DNA of 64,000 nt from Burkholderiales bacterium (GCA_023383795.1 JAHDYJ010000001.1:142094-206093); one strand, 5' to 3'. Counted from the stretch's first letter, positions 51,774 to 60,520 are shown. The notes: a model not told the origin generated them from the sequence alone. Numbers and translations: made by a program.

Positions 51774-52868
51774 TCACTGCGCCTGGGGCGGCAGCAGGTA
51801 GAGCGTCAGGGCGAAGATCGCGTAGACCGTCAGGAGCAGCACGCCGACGAACCAGGCCGAGCGGCCGCCGACTGTGATGAACGCCGCGGTGACGGTCGCG
51901 ATCAGCACCATCACCACGGCCCCCGGCCAGAACTGCAGGTCCATCGGCGCCGGGCCGAGCACGTAGCTCAGGAGCACCAGCACCGGCGCCACGAAAAGCG
52001 CGATCTGGGCTGCGCTGCCGAGCGCGATGCCCACGCTGAGGTCGAGCCGGTTCTTGCGCGCACCGGAGAACGCCGCAGCCATTTCCGCCGCCCCGCCCAC
52101 CAGCGCCACGACGACGAACCCCACGAACGCCGGGGACATGCCGAACGCCTCCGCTGCCTCCTGAACCGATTCGACGAAGATCTCGCTCACCAGCGCAACC
52201 AGCACCGTGACGCCGGCGAGCGTCGCGAGGGCGAGGCCCAGCGGCCAGGGAGCTTCCTCTTCCTCGCCGTGCCGCGCGCTGGCGAACTCCTGGCGGTGCG
52301 TTTTCAGCGAGAACAGCATGCCCAGTCCGTAGGCGAAGATCAGGAGCACGGCGAGACCGAGGCTCAGCTTCTGCGTGAACGCGGTTCCGGCCGCCGAGTC
52401 GGCCGTGGCAACGGCCGACGGAACCAGCAGCGCGACGGTGGCGAGGAAGAGCAGGCCCGCCTGGAAGCGGGCGCTCACGCGGTTGTACTCCTGCACGTGG
52501 TGCTTGAGCCCGCCGAGCAGGAACGACGCCCCGAGCATGAACAGCGTGTTGGTGACGATCGCGCCGGCGATGGACGCCTTCACCAGCATGTATTCGCCGG
52601 CGCGCAGCGCGGTGAGCGCAATGACGAGCTCCGTCAGGTTGCCCAGCGTGGCGTTGAGCAGCCCGCCCGCGGCGTCGCCCGTCTTGGCCGCGACCGATTC
52701 GGTGGCGTGGCTCAAGAGGCCTGCGAGCGGCACGATGGCGAGCACGGACAGCACGAAGAGCAGCGTATGCGCTTCGGGCTCGAGCTTCGCGGCGACAAAC
52801 ACCACCGGCACGAAGGCGAGCAGCCAAAGCATCGGGTTGCGGCGGATCTCCTTGAGCAGGGGATTCAT
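51774..52868 (-). CDS. Calcium/proton exchanger (CaCA family)
   Basis: A cation exchanger of 364 residues with about eleven helices. The two inverted alpha-repeats are visible: GGLLNATLGNLTELVIALTALRAGEY in the first half and VALVGGAAEMAAAFSGARKNRLDLSVGIALGSAAQIALFVAP in the second, each with the metal-binding glutamate. An acidic loop (HGEEEEAPW) separates them. It matches the CAX/ChaA type, which expels Ca2+ in exchange for H+. ATG 52868 is preferred over an upstream ATG at 52910. Confidence 0.87.
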   Translation of the reverse strand: MNPLLKEIRRNPMLWLLAFVPVVFVAAKLEPEAHTLLFVLSVLAIVPLAGLLSHATESVAAKTGDAAGGLLNATLGNLTELVIALTALRAGEYMLVKASIAGAIVTNTLFMLGASFLLGGLKHHVQEYNRVSARFQAGLLFLATVALLVPSAVATADSAAGTAFTQKLSLGLAVLLIFAYGLGMLFSLKTHRQEFASARHGEEEEAPWPLGLALATLAGVTVLVALVSEIFVESVQEAAEAFGMSPAFVGFVVVALVGGAAEMAAAFSGARKNRLDLSVGIALGSAAQIALFVAPVLVLLSYVLGPAPMDLQFWPGAVVMVLIATVTAAFITVGGRSAWFVGVLLLTVYAIFALTLYLLPPQAQ

Positions 52869-52924
52869 GGCCTGTCGGCCGACTGCGCAGGCGGTCGAGT
52901 TCCCGCGCACTCATCCAGAGCCGC

Positions 52925-53560
52925 TCACTTCCCCTTCGCCGCAGGCTTCGGCGCCGGCTCGACGCTGAGCGCCACCGCCTCGGTGTAGGTCACCTGGACC
53001 TGGTCGCCCTTCTTGACGACCTTGAACTGGTCGGGGTTCTGCACGTTGAGCGTCACGACGTTGCCCCGCGGGCCCTTCAGCGTGATCGTGCTCTTCTTCG
53101 GATCAACGCCGATGACGTCGGCGATCGCGGTGACCTCGCGCGCGCCGGCAACCGCCGGCCGCTCGCCGGCCTTCGCCCGCGCGGCCCCCTCGCTTACGGT
53201 TACATCGCCCGGCTTGACCTTGGTCTTCCTCAGCTCGAGCGTCAGCGCCTCGGCGTAGCGCGCGACGACGAAGTCCCCGAGCTTGATCTGGTCGAAGTTC
53301 TTGACCTCGTCGCCTGCGACCACGTCGACGCTGTTCCCCTTCGGCCCCTTGAGCGTCAGCGTGCGCGTCGTCTTGTCGATGGCCACGACCTGGGCGGAGA
53401 GCTCCGCCGCCCGAGCGACGGCCGCCTTGCCCGGTTCGCTGATGACGACGGCGCCTGCTGCCGCGTCGGGCTTCTGGGCGAGCGCGGGCGCGGCAAGACT
53501 CGCCGCGAGCACCACGAGCGCGAACGTCCAACCGGTCTTCATCCTGGACTGCTGTTTCAT
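52925..53560 (-). CDS. Secreted protein with two internal beta-rich repeats
   Basis: An exported protein of 211 residues; the signal peptide ends near APALAQ. Two similar segments are seen: VVAIDKTTRTLTLKGPKGNSVDVVAGDEVKNFDQIKLGD (about 58-96) and VIGVDPKKSTITLKGPRGNVVTLNVQNPDQFKVVKKGD (about 148-185), each an OB/DUF5666-like strand set that ends in a D-x-V-x-V/A-x-Y motif. This points to an internal duplication. The function is unknown. It lies upstream of the Ca2+/H+ exchanger on the same strand, 56 bases apart. Confidence 0.75.
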   Translation of the reverse strand: MKQQSRMKTGWTFALVVLAASLAAPALAQKPDAAAGAVVISEPGKAAVARAAELSAQVVAIDKTTRTLTLKGPKGNSVDVVAGDEVKNFDQIKLGDFVVARYAEALTLELRKTKVKPGDVTVSEGAARAKAGERPAVAGAREVTAIADVIGVDPKKSTITLKGPRGNVVTLNVQNPDQFKVVKKGDQVQVTYTEAVALSVEPAPKPAAKGK

Positions 53561-53724
53561 GAGAGCTCTCCTCTGAGATGTGAAGCGTTGCTGCGGCGTC
53601 GAGCCGCTCGAGTCACTGGCGCCGGAGCGTCACCACGCCGGCGGTCTGGTAGGGCAAAGCGGTCCGGCGTGTCCGAATCTCATCGCAAGCAGGCCTTGCG
53701 CCGCGGCCGTCCGACGCGCGCCGA

Positions 53725-55164
53725 TCATTGCTTTGCCCCGCTCGCCGCGGCCGCGCGCGGCTCGCCAGCCTGCGAGTCGGCACGCCGCTCGTCGAAGCTT
53801 CCGCCGAGGGCAAGGTAGAGGTTCACCCGCTGCACGAGCCGCTCGCTCTGCACGCGCAGGAGCGCGGTGCGCGCGGCGTGGAGCGCGAGGCTCTGCTGCT
53901 GCACGGCGCGCAGGTCGCCCGAGCCGACCCGGTAGCGGATGTTCGCGAGCTCGAGCGCGCGCGTATTCTCGGCGACGGCCTGCCGGAGCAGTGCCTCGCG
54001 TTCCTCGAGCGCGAAGCCGGCGGAGAGCGCGTTCTCCACCTCGCCGAAGGCGCGCGCGCCTACGCGCCCGTACTCCGCCACCGCCTGTTTCTGCTCGGCG
54101 GTGCGGATCTCGACCTGGGACTGCAGCTGACCGCCGAGGAAGAGCGGCTGCAGCAGGGAAGCGCCTGCGCTCCACACCGGGTTGTCCTGCTGCTTGAGCA
54201 CGAAGAGCTCGCTCGAGATGCTGGTCACCGCCGCGGTCAGCGAGATCCGCGGCAGCCGGGCCGCCTTCGCCTCTTCAACGCGGTAGAACGCGGCGGCCAC
54301 GCGCCGCTCGGCCGCCACGACGTCCGGGCGGCGCTCGAGCAGCTCGGACGGCATCCCCACCGGCACCGGCCCGGGCATCGCCGCGAGCTCGGCGGGCACG
54401 CCCGCCGCCGCGGCGGGATACCGGCCCGCGACCGCCTCGAGCGAGCGCAACGCCTGCTGGTACGCGAGGTCGAGATTCTTCACGCTATCGCGATAGGTCG
54501 CGAGGCCCGCCTGCGCGAGGGTCACGTCGTACTCGTCACCGTTGCCCACGCGCAGACGATCCTGGGCAAAGCCCAGCTGGCGTGCGGACGCGGCGACCAT
54601 GTCCTCGGCGATCGCCTTCTGCAGTCGCGCCTCGGTGGCGAGGAACCAGCCCTTGGCGACGAGCGCGGCGATCGACTGGCGCGCGTACTCGGCATCGAGC
54701 GCGGCCGAGGCGTACTGCGTCTGCGCGGACTCGCGACCGGCGCGCACGCGCCCCCACAGGTCGAGCTCCCAGTTCAAGAAAACGCCCACGCCCTCCAGTC
54801 CGCTCGAGTCGCCGCTCATCTTTCCGCCGCCGCGCGCGAGCAGGTTCACCTGCGGATAGAGCGTCGCGCCCGCGAGCTTGACGTAGGCCGCGGCCTGCTC
54901 GACGCGCGCCGCGGCGACCTGCAGATCCGGGTTGTACGCGAGCGCCTCCTGGACGAGCGCATCGAGTTGCGGGTCCTGGAAGGTCGCAAGCCATCGGTCG
55001 CCGGCGGCGCCGGACGGCGCGCCCTGCGCCGTCCATCCGCCGGGCACGTTGAGGTTCGGCAGCGCCTGCTTGACAAGCTCGTCACGCTCCGGCGGCAACT
55101 TCAACGCGCAGCCGGCGAGCGCCGCGGCGACGGTCATCGCCAGGATCGGGCAGACTACGCGCAT
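53725..55164 (-). CDS. NodT-family RND-type outer-membrane efflux lipoprotein
   Basis: An OprM/NodT-like outer-membrane factor of 479 residues. The lipoprotein signal ends LAGC. Two OEP repeats follow: LDALVQEALAYNPDLQVAAARVEQAAAYVKLAGATLYPQVNLLARGG and the second from LLERRPDVVAAERRVAAAFYRVEEAKAARLPRISLT, ending with SGDLRAVQQQSLALHAARTALLRVQSERLVQRVNLYLALGG. Such trimers form the exit duct of tripartite pumps. The membrane-fusion gene lies 88 bases upstream; no inner-membrane pump gene is adjacent. Confidence 0.9.
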   Translation of the reverse strand: MRVVCPILAMTVAAALAGCALKLPPERDELVKQALPNLNVPGGWTAQGAPSGAAGDRWLATFQDPQLDALVQEALAYNPDLQVAAARVEQAAAYVKLAGATLYPQVNLLARGGGKMSGDSSGLEGVGVFLNWELDLWGRVRAGRESAQTQYASAALDAEYARQSIAALVAKGWFLATEARLQKAIAEDMVAASARQLGFAQDRLRVGNGDEYDVTLAQAGLATYRDSVKNLDLAYQQALRSLEAVAGRYPAAAAGVPAELAAMPGPVPVGMPSELLERRPDVVAAERRVAAAFYRVEEAKAARLPRISLTAAVTSISSELFVLKQQDNPVWSAGASLLQPLFLGGQLQSQVEIRTAEQKQAVAEYGRVGARAFGEVENALSAGFALEEREALLRQAVAENTRALELANIRYRVGSGDLRAVQQQSLALHAARTALLRVQSERLVQRVNLYLALGGSFDERRADSQAGEPRAAAASGAKQ

Positions 55165-55252
55165 CGGTCAGTCCTCACGACACGAGGGGCCACAGCCCCT
55201 CATGCTCCCCGAAGCCAGGGAAACCGCTGTCTTCGCCGTCGGTTCTCACTTG

Positions 55253-56476
55253 TCAATGCAGCTTCAGGATGAGGTAGTTCAGGTATGACCCGACGCGGAG
55301 GATCACCTTGCGGATGATGTGTATCGCGTGCAGACGCTCGGTGTAGATCGCGGCGTCGCCCGCGGCGCCAGCCGCGAGGAAGAGCGCCTTGTCCCGTTCG
55401 GCGATGTTGAACTTGACCGCGTACCGGCCCGGTGGCATCGCCGTGACGCCGGTCATCGGGATCGTCCCGCTGGCCGGGAGCTGCCCCAGCCCCTGCGCCC
55501 AGACCACTGAGTCGACCTTGCCCTTGATGATCCTGCCGGGCAACGTCTTCAGCGCGAACTCGACCTCGTTGCCCGGCGCGACCTGGTGCAGCTCGTTCTG
55601 GTGGTACATCGCCACCACCTGCCCGTCGGCCTCGACGAGCGTCATCACCGCATTGAACGGGATCGCGGCGACGAAGCCGCCCGGCCGCAGCTGCAAGTTG
55701 ATGACGTAGCAGTCGCACGGCGAGCGGGTCGTGGTCTCGCCGAGGAGCCATCTTGCGTTCTCGAGCTGCGCCCGGATCTGCGCGACCTGCGCGTACTCGC
55801 CGTTCACCCGCGCGCCGAGCTTTTGCTGGATCTGCTGCTCGCTCGCCAGGGCCTGCGCCTCCCCGGCACGCGCCTGCGCTTCCACGCTGCGCGCCGCATC
55901 GAGCTGGCCCTCGAGCTCCCTGACGTCGGTCTCGGCCCGCTCGAGGTCGAACCTGTTGCCGGCGCCGGTGGCGGCCAGCTCGCGGAACTGCTCGACGCGC
56001 TTGCGCGCAAGCTCGAGCCGCGCGTCGACCTCGCGCGTGCGGCTCTGCGCCTGCACGATCGCGCTGCGCGTCTCGGAGACCTTGGCTTTCGCGCCCTTGG
56101 CCTGCTCTTCCAGCTCGCGCTGCTGCGCCTGCGCGTTCGCGAGCTGCGCCTCGAGCGTGTTCACGTCGAGCTGGTAGGGCGTCGGGTCGATCCGGAACAG
56201 CACGTCGCCCTTCTTCACCAGGACGTTCCCTTCCACGACCGGCACGTCGAGCACGCGTCCCCTGACCTGGGAGACGATCGGGACCGTGTACTTGTAGACG
56301 CGCACGTCGGAGGAGGACGGGGCGAAGATGTTCAGCAGCAGGATGAGCACTGCCAGCCCGACGACCGGGATGATCACGACCGTGACCTGGCTCACGATGT
56401 TCCACGGCAGCCACTTCAGCTTGATGAAGATCAGCCAGACGAAGAACGAGTAGATGCCGAGCAGCAGGACTTCCAT
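55253..56476 (-). CDS. HlyD-family membrane fusion protein (YiaV/EmrA-like)
   Basis: A periplasmic adaptor of 407 residues. Two N-terminal hydrophobic helices (residues 1-20 and 28-50) precede a biotinyl-lipoyl-like half (VPIVSQVRGRVLDVPVVEGNVLVKKGDVLFRIDPTPY), a long coiled-coil hairpin (about 100-230) and the second half with LRPGGFVAAIPFNAVMTLVEADGQVVAMY. The double helix start and YIKLKW-type motif resemble E. coli YiaV/YibH. Its ATG overlaps the stop of the DUF3302 gene (TAATG), so the two are coupled. Confidence 0.88.
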   Translation of the reverse strand: MEVLLLGIYSFFVWLIFIKLKWLPWNIVSQVTVVIIPVVGLAVLILLLNIFAPSSSDVRVYKYTVPIVSQVRGRVLDVPVVEGNVLVKKGDVLFRIDPTPYQLDVNTLEAQLANAQAQQRELEEQAKGAKAKVSETRSAIVQAQSRTREVDARLELARKRVEQFRELAATGAGNRFDLERAETDVRELEGQLDAARSVEAQARAGEAQALASEQQIQQKLGARVNGEYAQVAQIRAQLENARWLLGETTTRSPCDCYVINLQLRPGGFVAAIPFNAVMTLVEADGQVVAMYHQNELHQVAPGNEVEFALKTLPGRIIKGKVDSVVWAQGLGQLPASGTIPMTGVTAMPPGRYAVKFNIAERDKALFLAAGAAGDAAIYTERLHAIHIIRKVILRVGSYLNYLILKLH

Positions 56477-57102
56477 TACGCGCCGCCCTCCCTCGGTGCG
56501 GCCGCGGGTGAGCGCCTGGCGCCCTCGGCGGTGCCGAGCCGCGCGAGCTCCTCCTTGAGGGCCTTGAGCTTCGGCGGCAGGGCGCCCCGTCGCTCCATGG
56601 CCTCGAGATCCTGCCACAGGTGGACGATCTCGTCGTCCACGAGCGCGCCGGCGCGCTGCTTCTCCGCCATCTCCTCGTAGTAGTCCTCGTGCTTGTCGGT
56701 GCCGTATGCGACCCGGTAGGCCACCGGCTTCGTGTAGGCCCACAGCCAGGCGAGCGGCCAGAGCATGCCGCCGAAGACGAGCGAGAGCAGGCAGAGGGTC
56801 TGGATCGCGTCGCGCTGCGGGTGGTGGCGCTTGTGCGCGATCTTCTCGGGCAGGACGTGGACCAGCCAGAAGACGACGATCGCGACGACCGGGACGAGAA
56901 ACAGCACGATGATCGCGAGCACGTCGGCCGCCGTGTCGAGCAGCTCCCCGGACAGGAACGCCGCGCTGGCCGTGGAGCTGCCGAGGGCCGCAGCCGCACC
57001 GCCTAGAAGTCGGGGCGCGCCACGCGCCCGTCGTCCAAAAAGTCGCTCGTTCAAGCAGTTCTCTCGCTTTGTCCGATACTCAGACTGCCCGCCAGGTTGC
57101 AT
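56476..57102 (-). CDS. DUF3302 inner-membrane protein (YiaW-like)
   Basis: A protein of 208 residues. DUF3302 is seen at about 50-150: AFLSGELLDTAADVLAIIVLFLVPVVAIVVFWLVHVLPEKIAHKRHHPQRDAIQTLCLLSLVFGG, with two to three helices and a charged C-terminal coiled coil. In E. coli the matching pair is YiaW-YiaV. ATG 57102 has GGAGAA upstream; a TTG at 57054 is an alternative. It starts only 26 bases from operator copy D, which would overlap its promoter. Confidence 0.83.
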   Translation of the reverse strand: MQPGGQSEYRTKRENCLNERLFGRRARGAPRLLGGAAAALGSSTASAAFLSGELLDTAADVLAIIVLFLVPVVAIVVFWLVHVLPEKIAHKRHHPQRDAIQTLCLLSLVFGGMLWPLAWLWAYTKPVAYRVAYGTDKHEDYYEEMAEKQRAGALVDDEIVHLWQDLEAMERRGALPPKLKALKEELARLGTAEGARRSPAAAPREGGA

Positions 57103-57128
57103 GCTGCGTTCTCCACGGGGCCGAACGG

Positions 57129-57148
57129 AATCCCACCAAAGTAGGATT
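57129..57148 (+). promoter_or_regulatory. Operator copy D, upstream of the K+ channel gene
   Basis: AATCCCACCAAAGTAGGATT differs from copy A at one position. It abuts a poor -35 TCTACG (57148-57153), a 16-base spacer and TAGCGG (57170-57175). The channel gene starts at 57340, so the leader would be about 160 bases and carry a REP-like hairpin. No -10-like hexamer is found on the minus side. Confidence 0.55.
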
Positions 57149-57180
57149 CTACGGCCCCTCCGGGCGCGCTAGCGGGATCC

Positions 57181-57250
57181 CACCCTCACCCCACCCCCTT
57201 TCCCGCCCGAGCGGGAAAGGGGAGCAATCTGCGCGCCGTGCGGCGCGCCA
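57181..57250. repeat. REP-like hairpin pair in the K+ channel leader
   Basis: A 12-bp perfect stem (57195-57206 with 57211-57222, loop CCGA) has the CCCCTTTCCCGC/GCGGGAAAGGGG form, preceded by CCCTCACCCCACC. This is the form of a repeat often found dispersed in beta- and gamma-proteobacterial genomes. A second stem, GCGCGCC/GGCGCGC, follows at 57231-57248. They may slow or stop transcription from operator copy D. Confidence 0.6.
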
Positions 57251-57339
57251 TGCTAGCGTTCCCGGGCGCTCGGCACGCCGGCCCGGTGACGGCGCAGTCA
57301 CAGCAGCGGTCGGGCCACCTTGCGTTCCGGGAGTCGCCG

Positions 57340-57669
57340 ATGAGTGCACGCACGATGCGACGGCAGTTTCTCGCCGACTTGTGGTCCGGCGTGCACGTGG
57401 TCTGGCCGATCCTGTCGGCCCTGCTCATCGTGATGGTGACGCTGGGTATCGTGATCGGGTTGATCGAGGGCTGGCGCCTGGTGGACTCGCTCTACTTCGC
57501 CTTCGTCACCGGTCTCACGATCGGGTACGGCGACCTCGTCCCGAAAATGCTCCTCTCCCGTGCGCTCGCGGTCGTGATCGGAATCACCGGGATCCTGCTC
57601 ACCGGGCTCGTCGCGGCGATCGGCGTGCAGGCGCTGCTGGCGACGATGCAAAGGAACCGCGAGCGGTAA
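57340..57669 (+). CDS. Two-helix potassium channel protein
   Basis: A small ion-channel-2 protein of 109 residues: outer helix (HVVWPILSALLIVMVTLGIVIGL), pore helix and filter TIGYGDLVP, and inner helix (LAVVIGITGILLTGLVAAIGVQALL). No RCK or cyclic-nucleotide domain follows, so it is a KcsA-size pore that would form tetramers. ATG 57340 is chosen with GGGAG upstream; an ATG at 57250 would add an unlikely N-terminus. It stands alone behind operator copy D. Confidence 0.86.
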   Translation: MSARTMRRQFLADLWSGVHVVWPILSALLIVMVTLGIVIGLIEGWRLVDSLYFAFVTGLTIGYGDLVPKMLLSRALAVVIGITGILLTGLVAAIGVQALLATMQRNRER

Positions 57670-57710
57670 GCGCGACCCCTGCCGCCACCTGCACCCCGGG
57701 GCACCCCGCA

Positions 57711-59240
57711 TCATTGCCTCGCAGCGAGCACCGGGCCGATGACGAGCCAGGCGAATGCCGTCACGATCACGATGCCGGCGAGGTTCAGCACGAAGCCGGC
57801 GCGGATCATCTGCGGAATCGTCACCAGCCCGGTGCCGAACACGATCGCGTTCGGCGGCGTTCCGACCGGCATCATGAAGGCGAGGCTCGCCGCGAGCGTG
57901 CACGGCAGCAGCAGCAGCGCCGGCGGCACGCCGAGCACCGGCGCGAGCGCCGCGAGGATCGGCAGCATGGTGGCGACCTGCGCCGTGTTGGACGTGAATT
58001 CCGAGAGAAAGACGGTGATCGCCACGACCGCCGCGATCACGGCGAGCATCGGCCAGCCGCCGAATCCGCGGGCGTAGCTGCCGATGAAGGCGGCGACGCC
58101 GTTCGCCTCGGTGGCCGCGGCGAGCGCCAGCCCGCCGCCGAACAGGATGAGGACGCCCCACGGGAGCTTGATCGCCGTCGCCCAGTCCATGACGAAGAGG
58201 CGCTTCGGCCGATCGAGCGGAAACAGGAAGAGCGCGATCGCTGCGGCGACCGCGATGCCGGTGTCCGAGAGGTGCTTGAGCGGCGCAACGCCACCGACCT
58301 CGATCTGCGCGAGCAGCGGCCGGAAGATCCAGAGGAAGGCCGTCACCGCGAACACCGCGAGCGTGGCGCGCTCGCCGGGGTTCAACGGGCCCAGCTTGCG
58401 ATACTCCGCGTCGACGTACTCGCGCCCGCCCTCGATCTCGCCGATCCGCGTCGGGAAGAGCAGGCGGGTGGTGACCCACCAGGCGAGGGGCAGGAACACC
58501 AGCGTCAGGGGCACGCCGACGAGCATCCAGCTCGCGAACGAGACTTCCACGCCGTAGGTCTGCGCCATGAACCGCACGAGAATGCCGTTCGGCGGCGTGC
58601 CGATGATGGTGGCGACACCGCCGATCGACGCCGCGTAGGCGATGCAGAGCAGGAGCGACAAGGCGAAGTTTCGCTCGTCGACGTTCTCCTGAGGGATCCC
58701 GCCTAGCTCGCGCAGCGTCTTGCCGGTGCGTCGCTCGAGCTGCAGGTCCACCACCGACAGGGCGATCGGCACCATCATCGCTGCGGTGGCGGTATTGGAG
58801 ACCCACATGCTGAGGAACGCGGTCGCCCCCATGCAGCCCGCGACGACGGCCGCAGGCCGCGAGCCCACGAGCCGCAGGGTCAGGAAGGCGATGCGGTGGT
58901 CGAGGCCCCACCGCTGGATCGCGAGCGCAAGGACGAAGCCGCCGAGGAACAGAAAGATCACGTCGGCGCCGTAGTTGGCCGTGGTCGCCGCGAGCGGCAT
59001 CACGCCGAGCAGCGGAAACGCGAGGATCGGCAGCAGCGAGGTCACCTCGATCTCGACCGCCTCGGTCATCCACCAGACGGCCATCCAGACCATCATCGCG
59101 AGGGTCGCGCGCCCGGCGTGCGTGAACGTGACCGCCTTGCCCGCCGCATCGGTGTACTCGAGCGGCAGCGCGAAGTAGCACGCCGCCGCGAGCAGCGGCC
59201 CCAGCACGAGGCCGGCGCGTCCGACGATGCCTGCGTTCAT
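57711..59240 (-). CDS. DASS/SLC13 family Na+:dicarboxylate symporter
   Basis: A carrier of 509 residues with the VcINDY-type layout. Both Na+/substrate hairpins are visible as SNTATAAMMVPI with IIGTPPN in the first half, and SEFTSNTAQVATMLPI with MPVGTPPNAIVFG in the second. The N-terminal WWMTEAVEIEVTSLLPI motif is characteristic. Substrates of close relatives are succinate, fumarate and malate. ATG 59240 is used; the preceding codon is TTG. It lies 53 bases downstream of the porin gene on the same strand. Confidence 0.9.
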   Translation of the reverse strand: MNAGIVGRAGLVLGPLLAAACYFALPLEYTDAAGKAVTFTHAGRATLAMMVWMAVWWMTEAVEIEVTSLLPILAFPLLGVMPLAATTANYGADVIFLFLGGFVLALAIQRWGLDHRIAFLTLRLVGSRPAAVVAGCMGATAFLSMWVSNTATAAMMVPIALSVVDLQLERRTGKTLRELGGIPQENVDERNFALSLLLCIAYAASIGGVATIIGTPPNGILVRFMAQTYGVEVSFASWMLVGVPLTLVFLPLAWWVTTRLLFPTRIGEIEGGREYVDAEYRKLGPLNPGERATLAVFAVTAFLWIFRPLLAQIEVGGVAPLKHLSDTGIAVAAAIALFLFPLDRPKRLFVMDWATAIKLPWGVLILFGGGLALAAATEANGVAAFIGSYARGFGGWPMLAVIAAVVAITVFLSEFTSNTAQVATMLPILAALAPVLGVPPALLLLPCTLAASLAFMMPVGTPPNAIVFGTGLVTIPQMIRAGFVLNLAGIVIVTAFAWLVIGPVLAARQ

Positions 59241-59293
59241 CAAGCGAGGACCGGCAGGAGGCGGCGCTCGCCCTCCGGATCCGCGGCAGCGCC

Positions 59294-60472
59294 TCAGAAA
59301 TTGTGCAGCAGGCCGATCGCCCAGACCTCGGGGTCAGCGCCGTAAGGGAAGGGCGCGCCGCTCACGCTCGTGTAGCCCGCGTTGGTGTAGTCGGCGAACT
59401 GGTTCGACTTGTTCGACGTGCCGTTGTACGAGGCGTAGACCCAGGTGCGCTTCGACAGGATGTAGCGGCCGCCGATCATGTAGCCGCGCGCCTTCGAGTC
59501 GCCGCACGACACGTTCCCGGGGAGCGTGTCCGAGTCGCAGTTCTTCAGGTTGCCGAGCTCTCCGTACTGCGCCATGACCTGGAAGCTGCCGAAAGTGTGC
59601 TCCCAGTTGATCGTCCAGCTGAGCTGCTTGACCTCGTCGCCGGCGGTGAGGCCGAGCGCCTGGTTGTCGTAGGCGAGCGTCCCGACAAGGCCGATCCGGG
59701 CGCCGGGCATGTAGCCCCAGCTCGCGCCGAGTTTGTACGCGCTCTGGTCGGAGCGCACGCCGACGCCGACCGGGCTGTTGCCCTTGTTCGAGACGAAGTC
59801 CAGCTGGGCGTAGAAAGCGCCCCAGGCGCCGCGCGCGGTCGCGCCCCAGATGCTGCCGTCGGTGTCAGTGGTGGTGGATCCCTGAACCGCCTCCTGCGCG
59901 TTCGGCGAGTAGTACAGCGAGGCGTTGAGGCCCGCGAACGTCGGGCTGGTGTACAGCACGACGTTGCTCTGGCGACTGGCGGGAACGCGGACCCGGCCGA
60001 ACGCGCGCCCGTCGGTCCACGGCACCTCGGTGTTGATGTAGTTCGACGAGAACTGCGCGTTCAAGCCGTTCGAGTAGTAGATCGACTGGCGCCCGAAGGT
60101 GAACCGGCCGAAGCCCGAGTCGACACCAACGTAGGAGTCGCGCGAAGCCCAGAACCCGGTCGAGCCGTTGCCCTGCCCACCCTGGCCGGTGTTCGAGCCG
60201 TTGTCGACGTTGACGCCGGACTCGATCTGGAAGACCGCCTTCAGCCCGTTGCCGAGGTCCTCGGTGCCGCGCAGCCCGACGCGGGAGGAGTTGTCGAACA
60301 CGCGCATGCGGCTCTCGCGGTCCGCGCCGGCGACGCTGGATCCCTCGGCAGCGTAGTTGTCGAGGCCCAGGTTCACACGGCCGTAGAGCTGCACACTGCT
60401 GGCCTGGGCGAGCGCCGTCGAGGCGATGCAGAGACCGCATGCGGCAGCGAGGAGGGAATCTCTCGGGGTCAT
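59294..60472 (-). CDS. Beta-proteobacterial trimeric porin
   Basis: A general porin of 392 residues of the porin_4 (OmpC-like) family. The signal peptide ends STALAQA, followed by the typical first strand SSVQLYGRVNLGLDNY, the RVGLRGTEDLGNGLKAVFQIESGV segment, and FGRFTFGRQ. The last residue is phenylalanine (WAIGLLHNF). The loop L3 region (residues 120-160) is where ions would be selected. GGAGAAC precedes the ATG. Being between two dicarboxylate carriers, it may help anion entry. Confidence 0.92.
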   Translation of the reverse strand: MTPRDSLLAAACGLCIASTALAQASSVQLYGRVNLGLDNYAAEGSSVAGADRESRMRVFDNSSRVGLRGTEDLGNGLKAVFQIESGVNVDNGSNTGQGGQGNGSTGFWASRDSYVGVDSGFGRFTFGRQSIYYSNGLNAQFSSNYINTEVPWTDGRAFGRVRVPASRQSNVVLYTSPTFAGLNASLYYSPNAQEAVQGSTTTDTDGSIWGATARGAWGAFYAQLDFVSNKGNSPVGVGVRSDQSAYKLGASWGYMPGARIGLVGTLAYDNQALGLTAGDEVKQLSWTINWEHTFGSFQVMAQYGELGNLKNCDSDTLPGNVSCGDSKARGYMIGGRYILSKRTWVYASYNGTSNKSNQFADYTNAGYTSVSGAPFPYGADPEVWAIGLLHNF

Positions 60473-60520
60473 TTCAGTTCTCCATGTACGGACGTGGCCG
60501 CGGTCGAGTGGAATCCTGAC

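Noticed and set aside
31424..57148. Reading the 20-bp repeated sequence as a REP or insertion-sequence end
   Set aside because: Copies lie only upstream of genes, at a constant distance from -10-like hexamers, and on a palindromic promoter hub; this fits an operator better than a mobile repeat.
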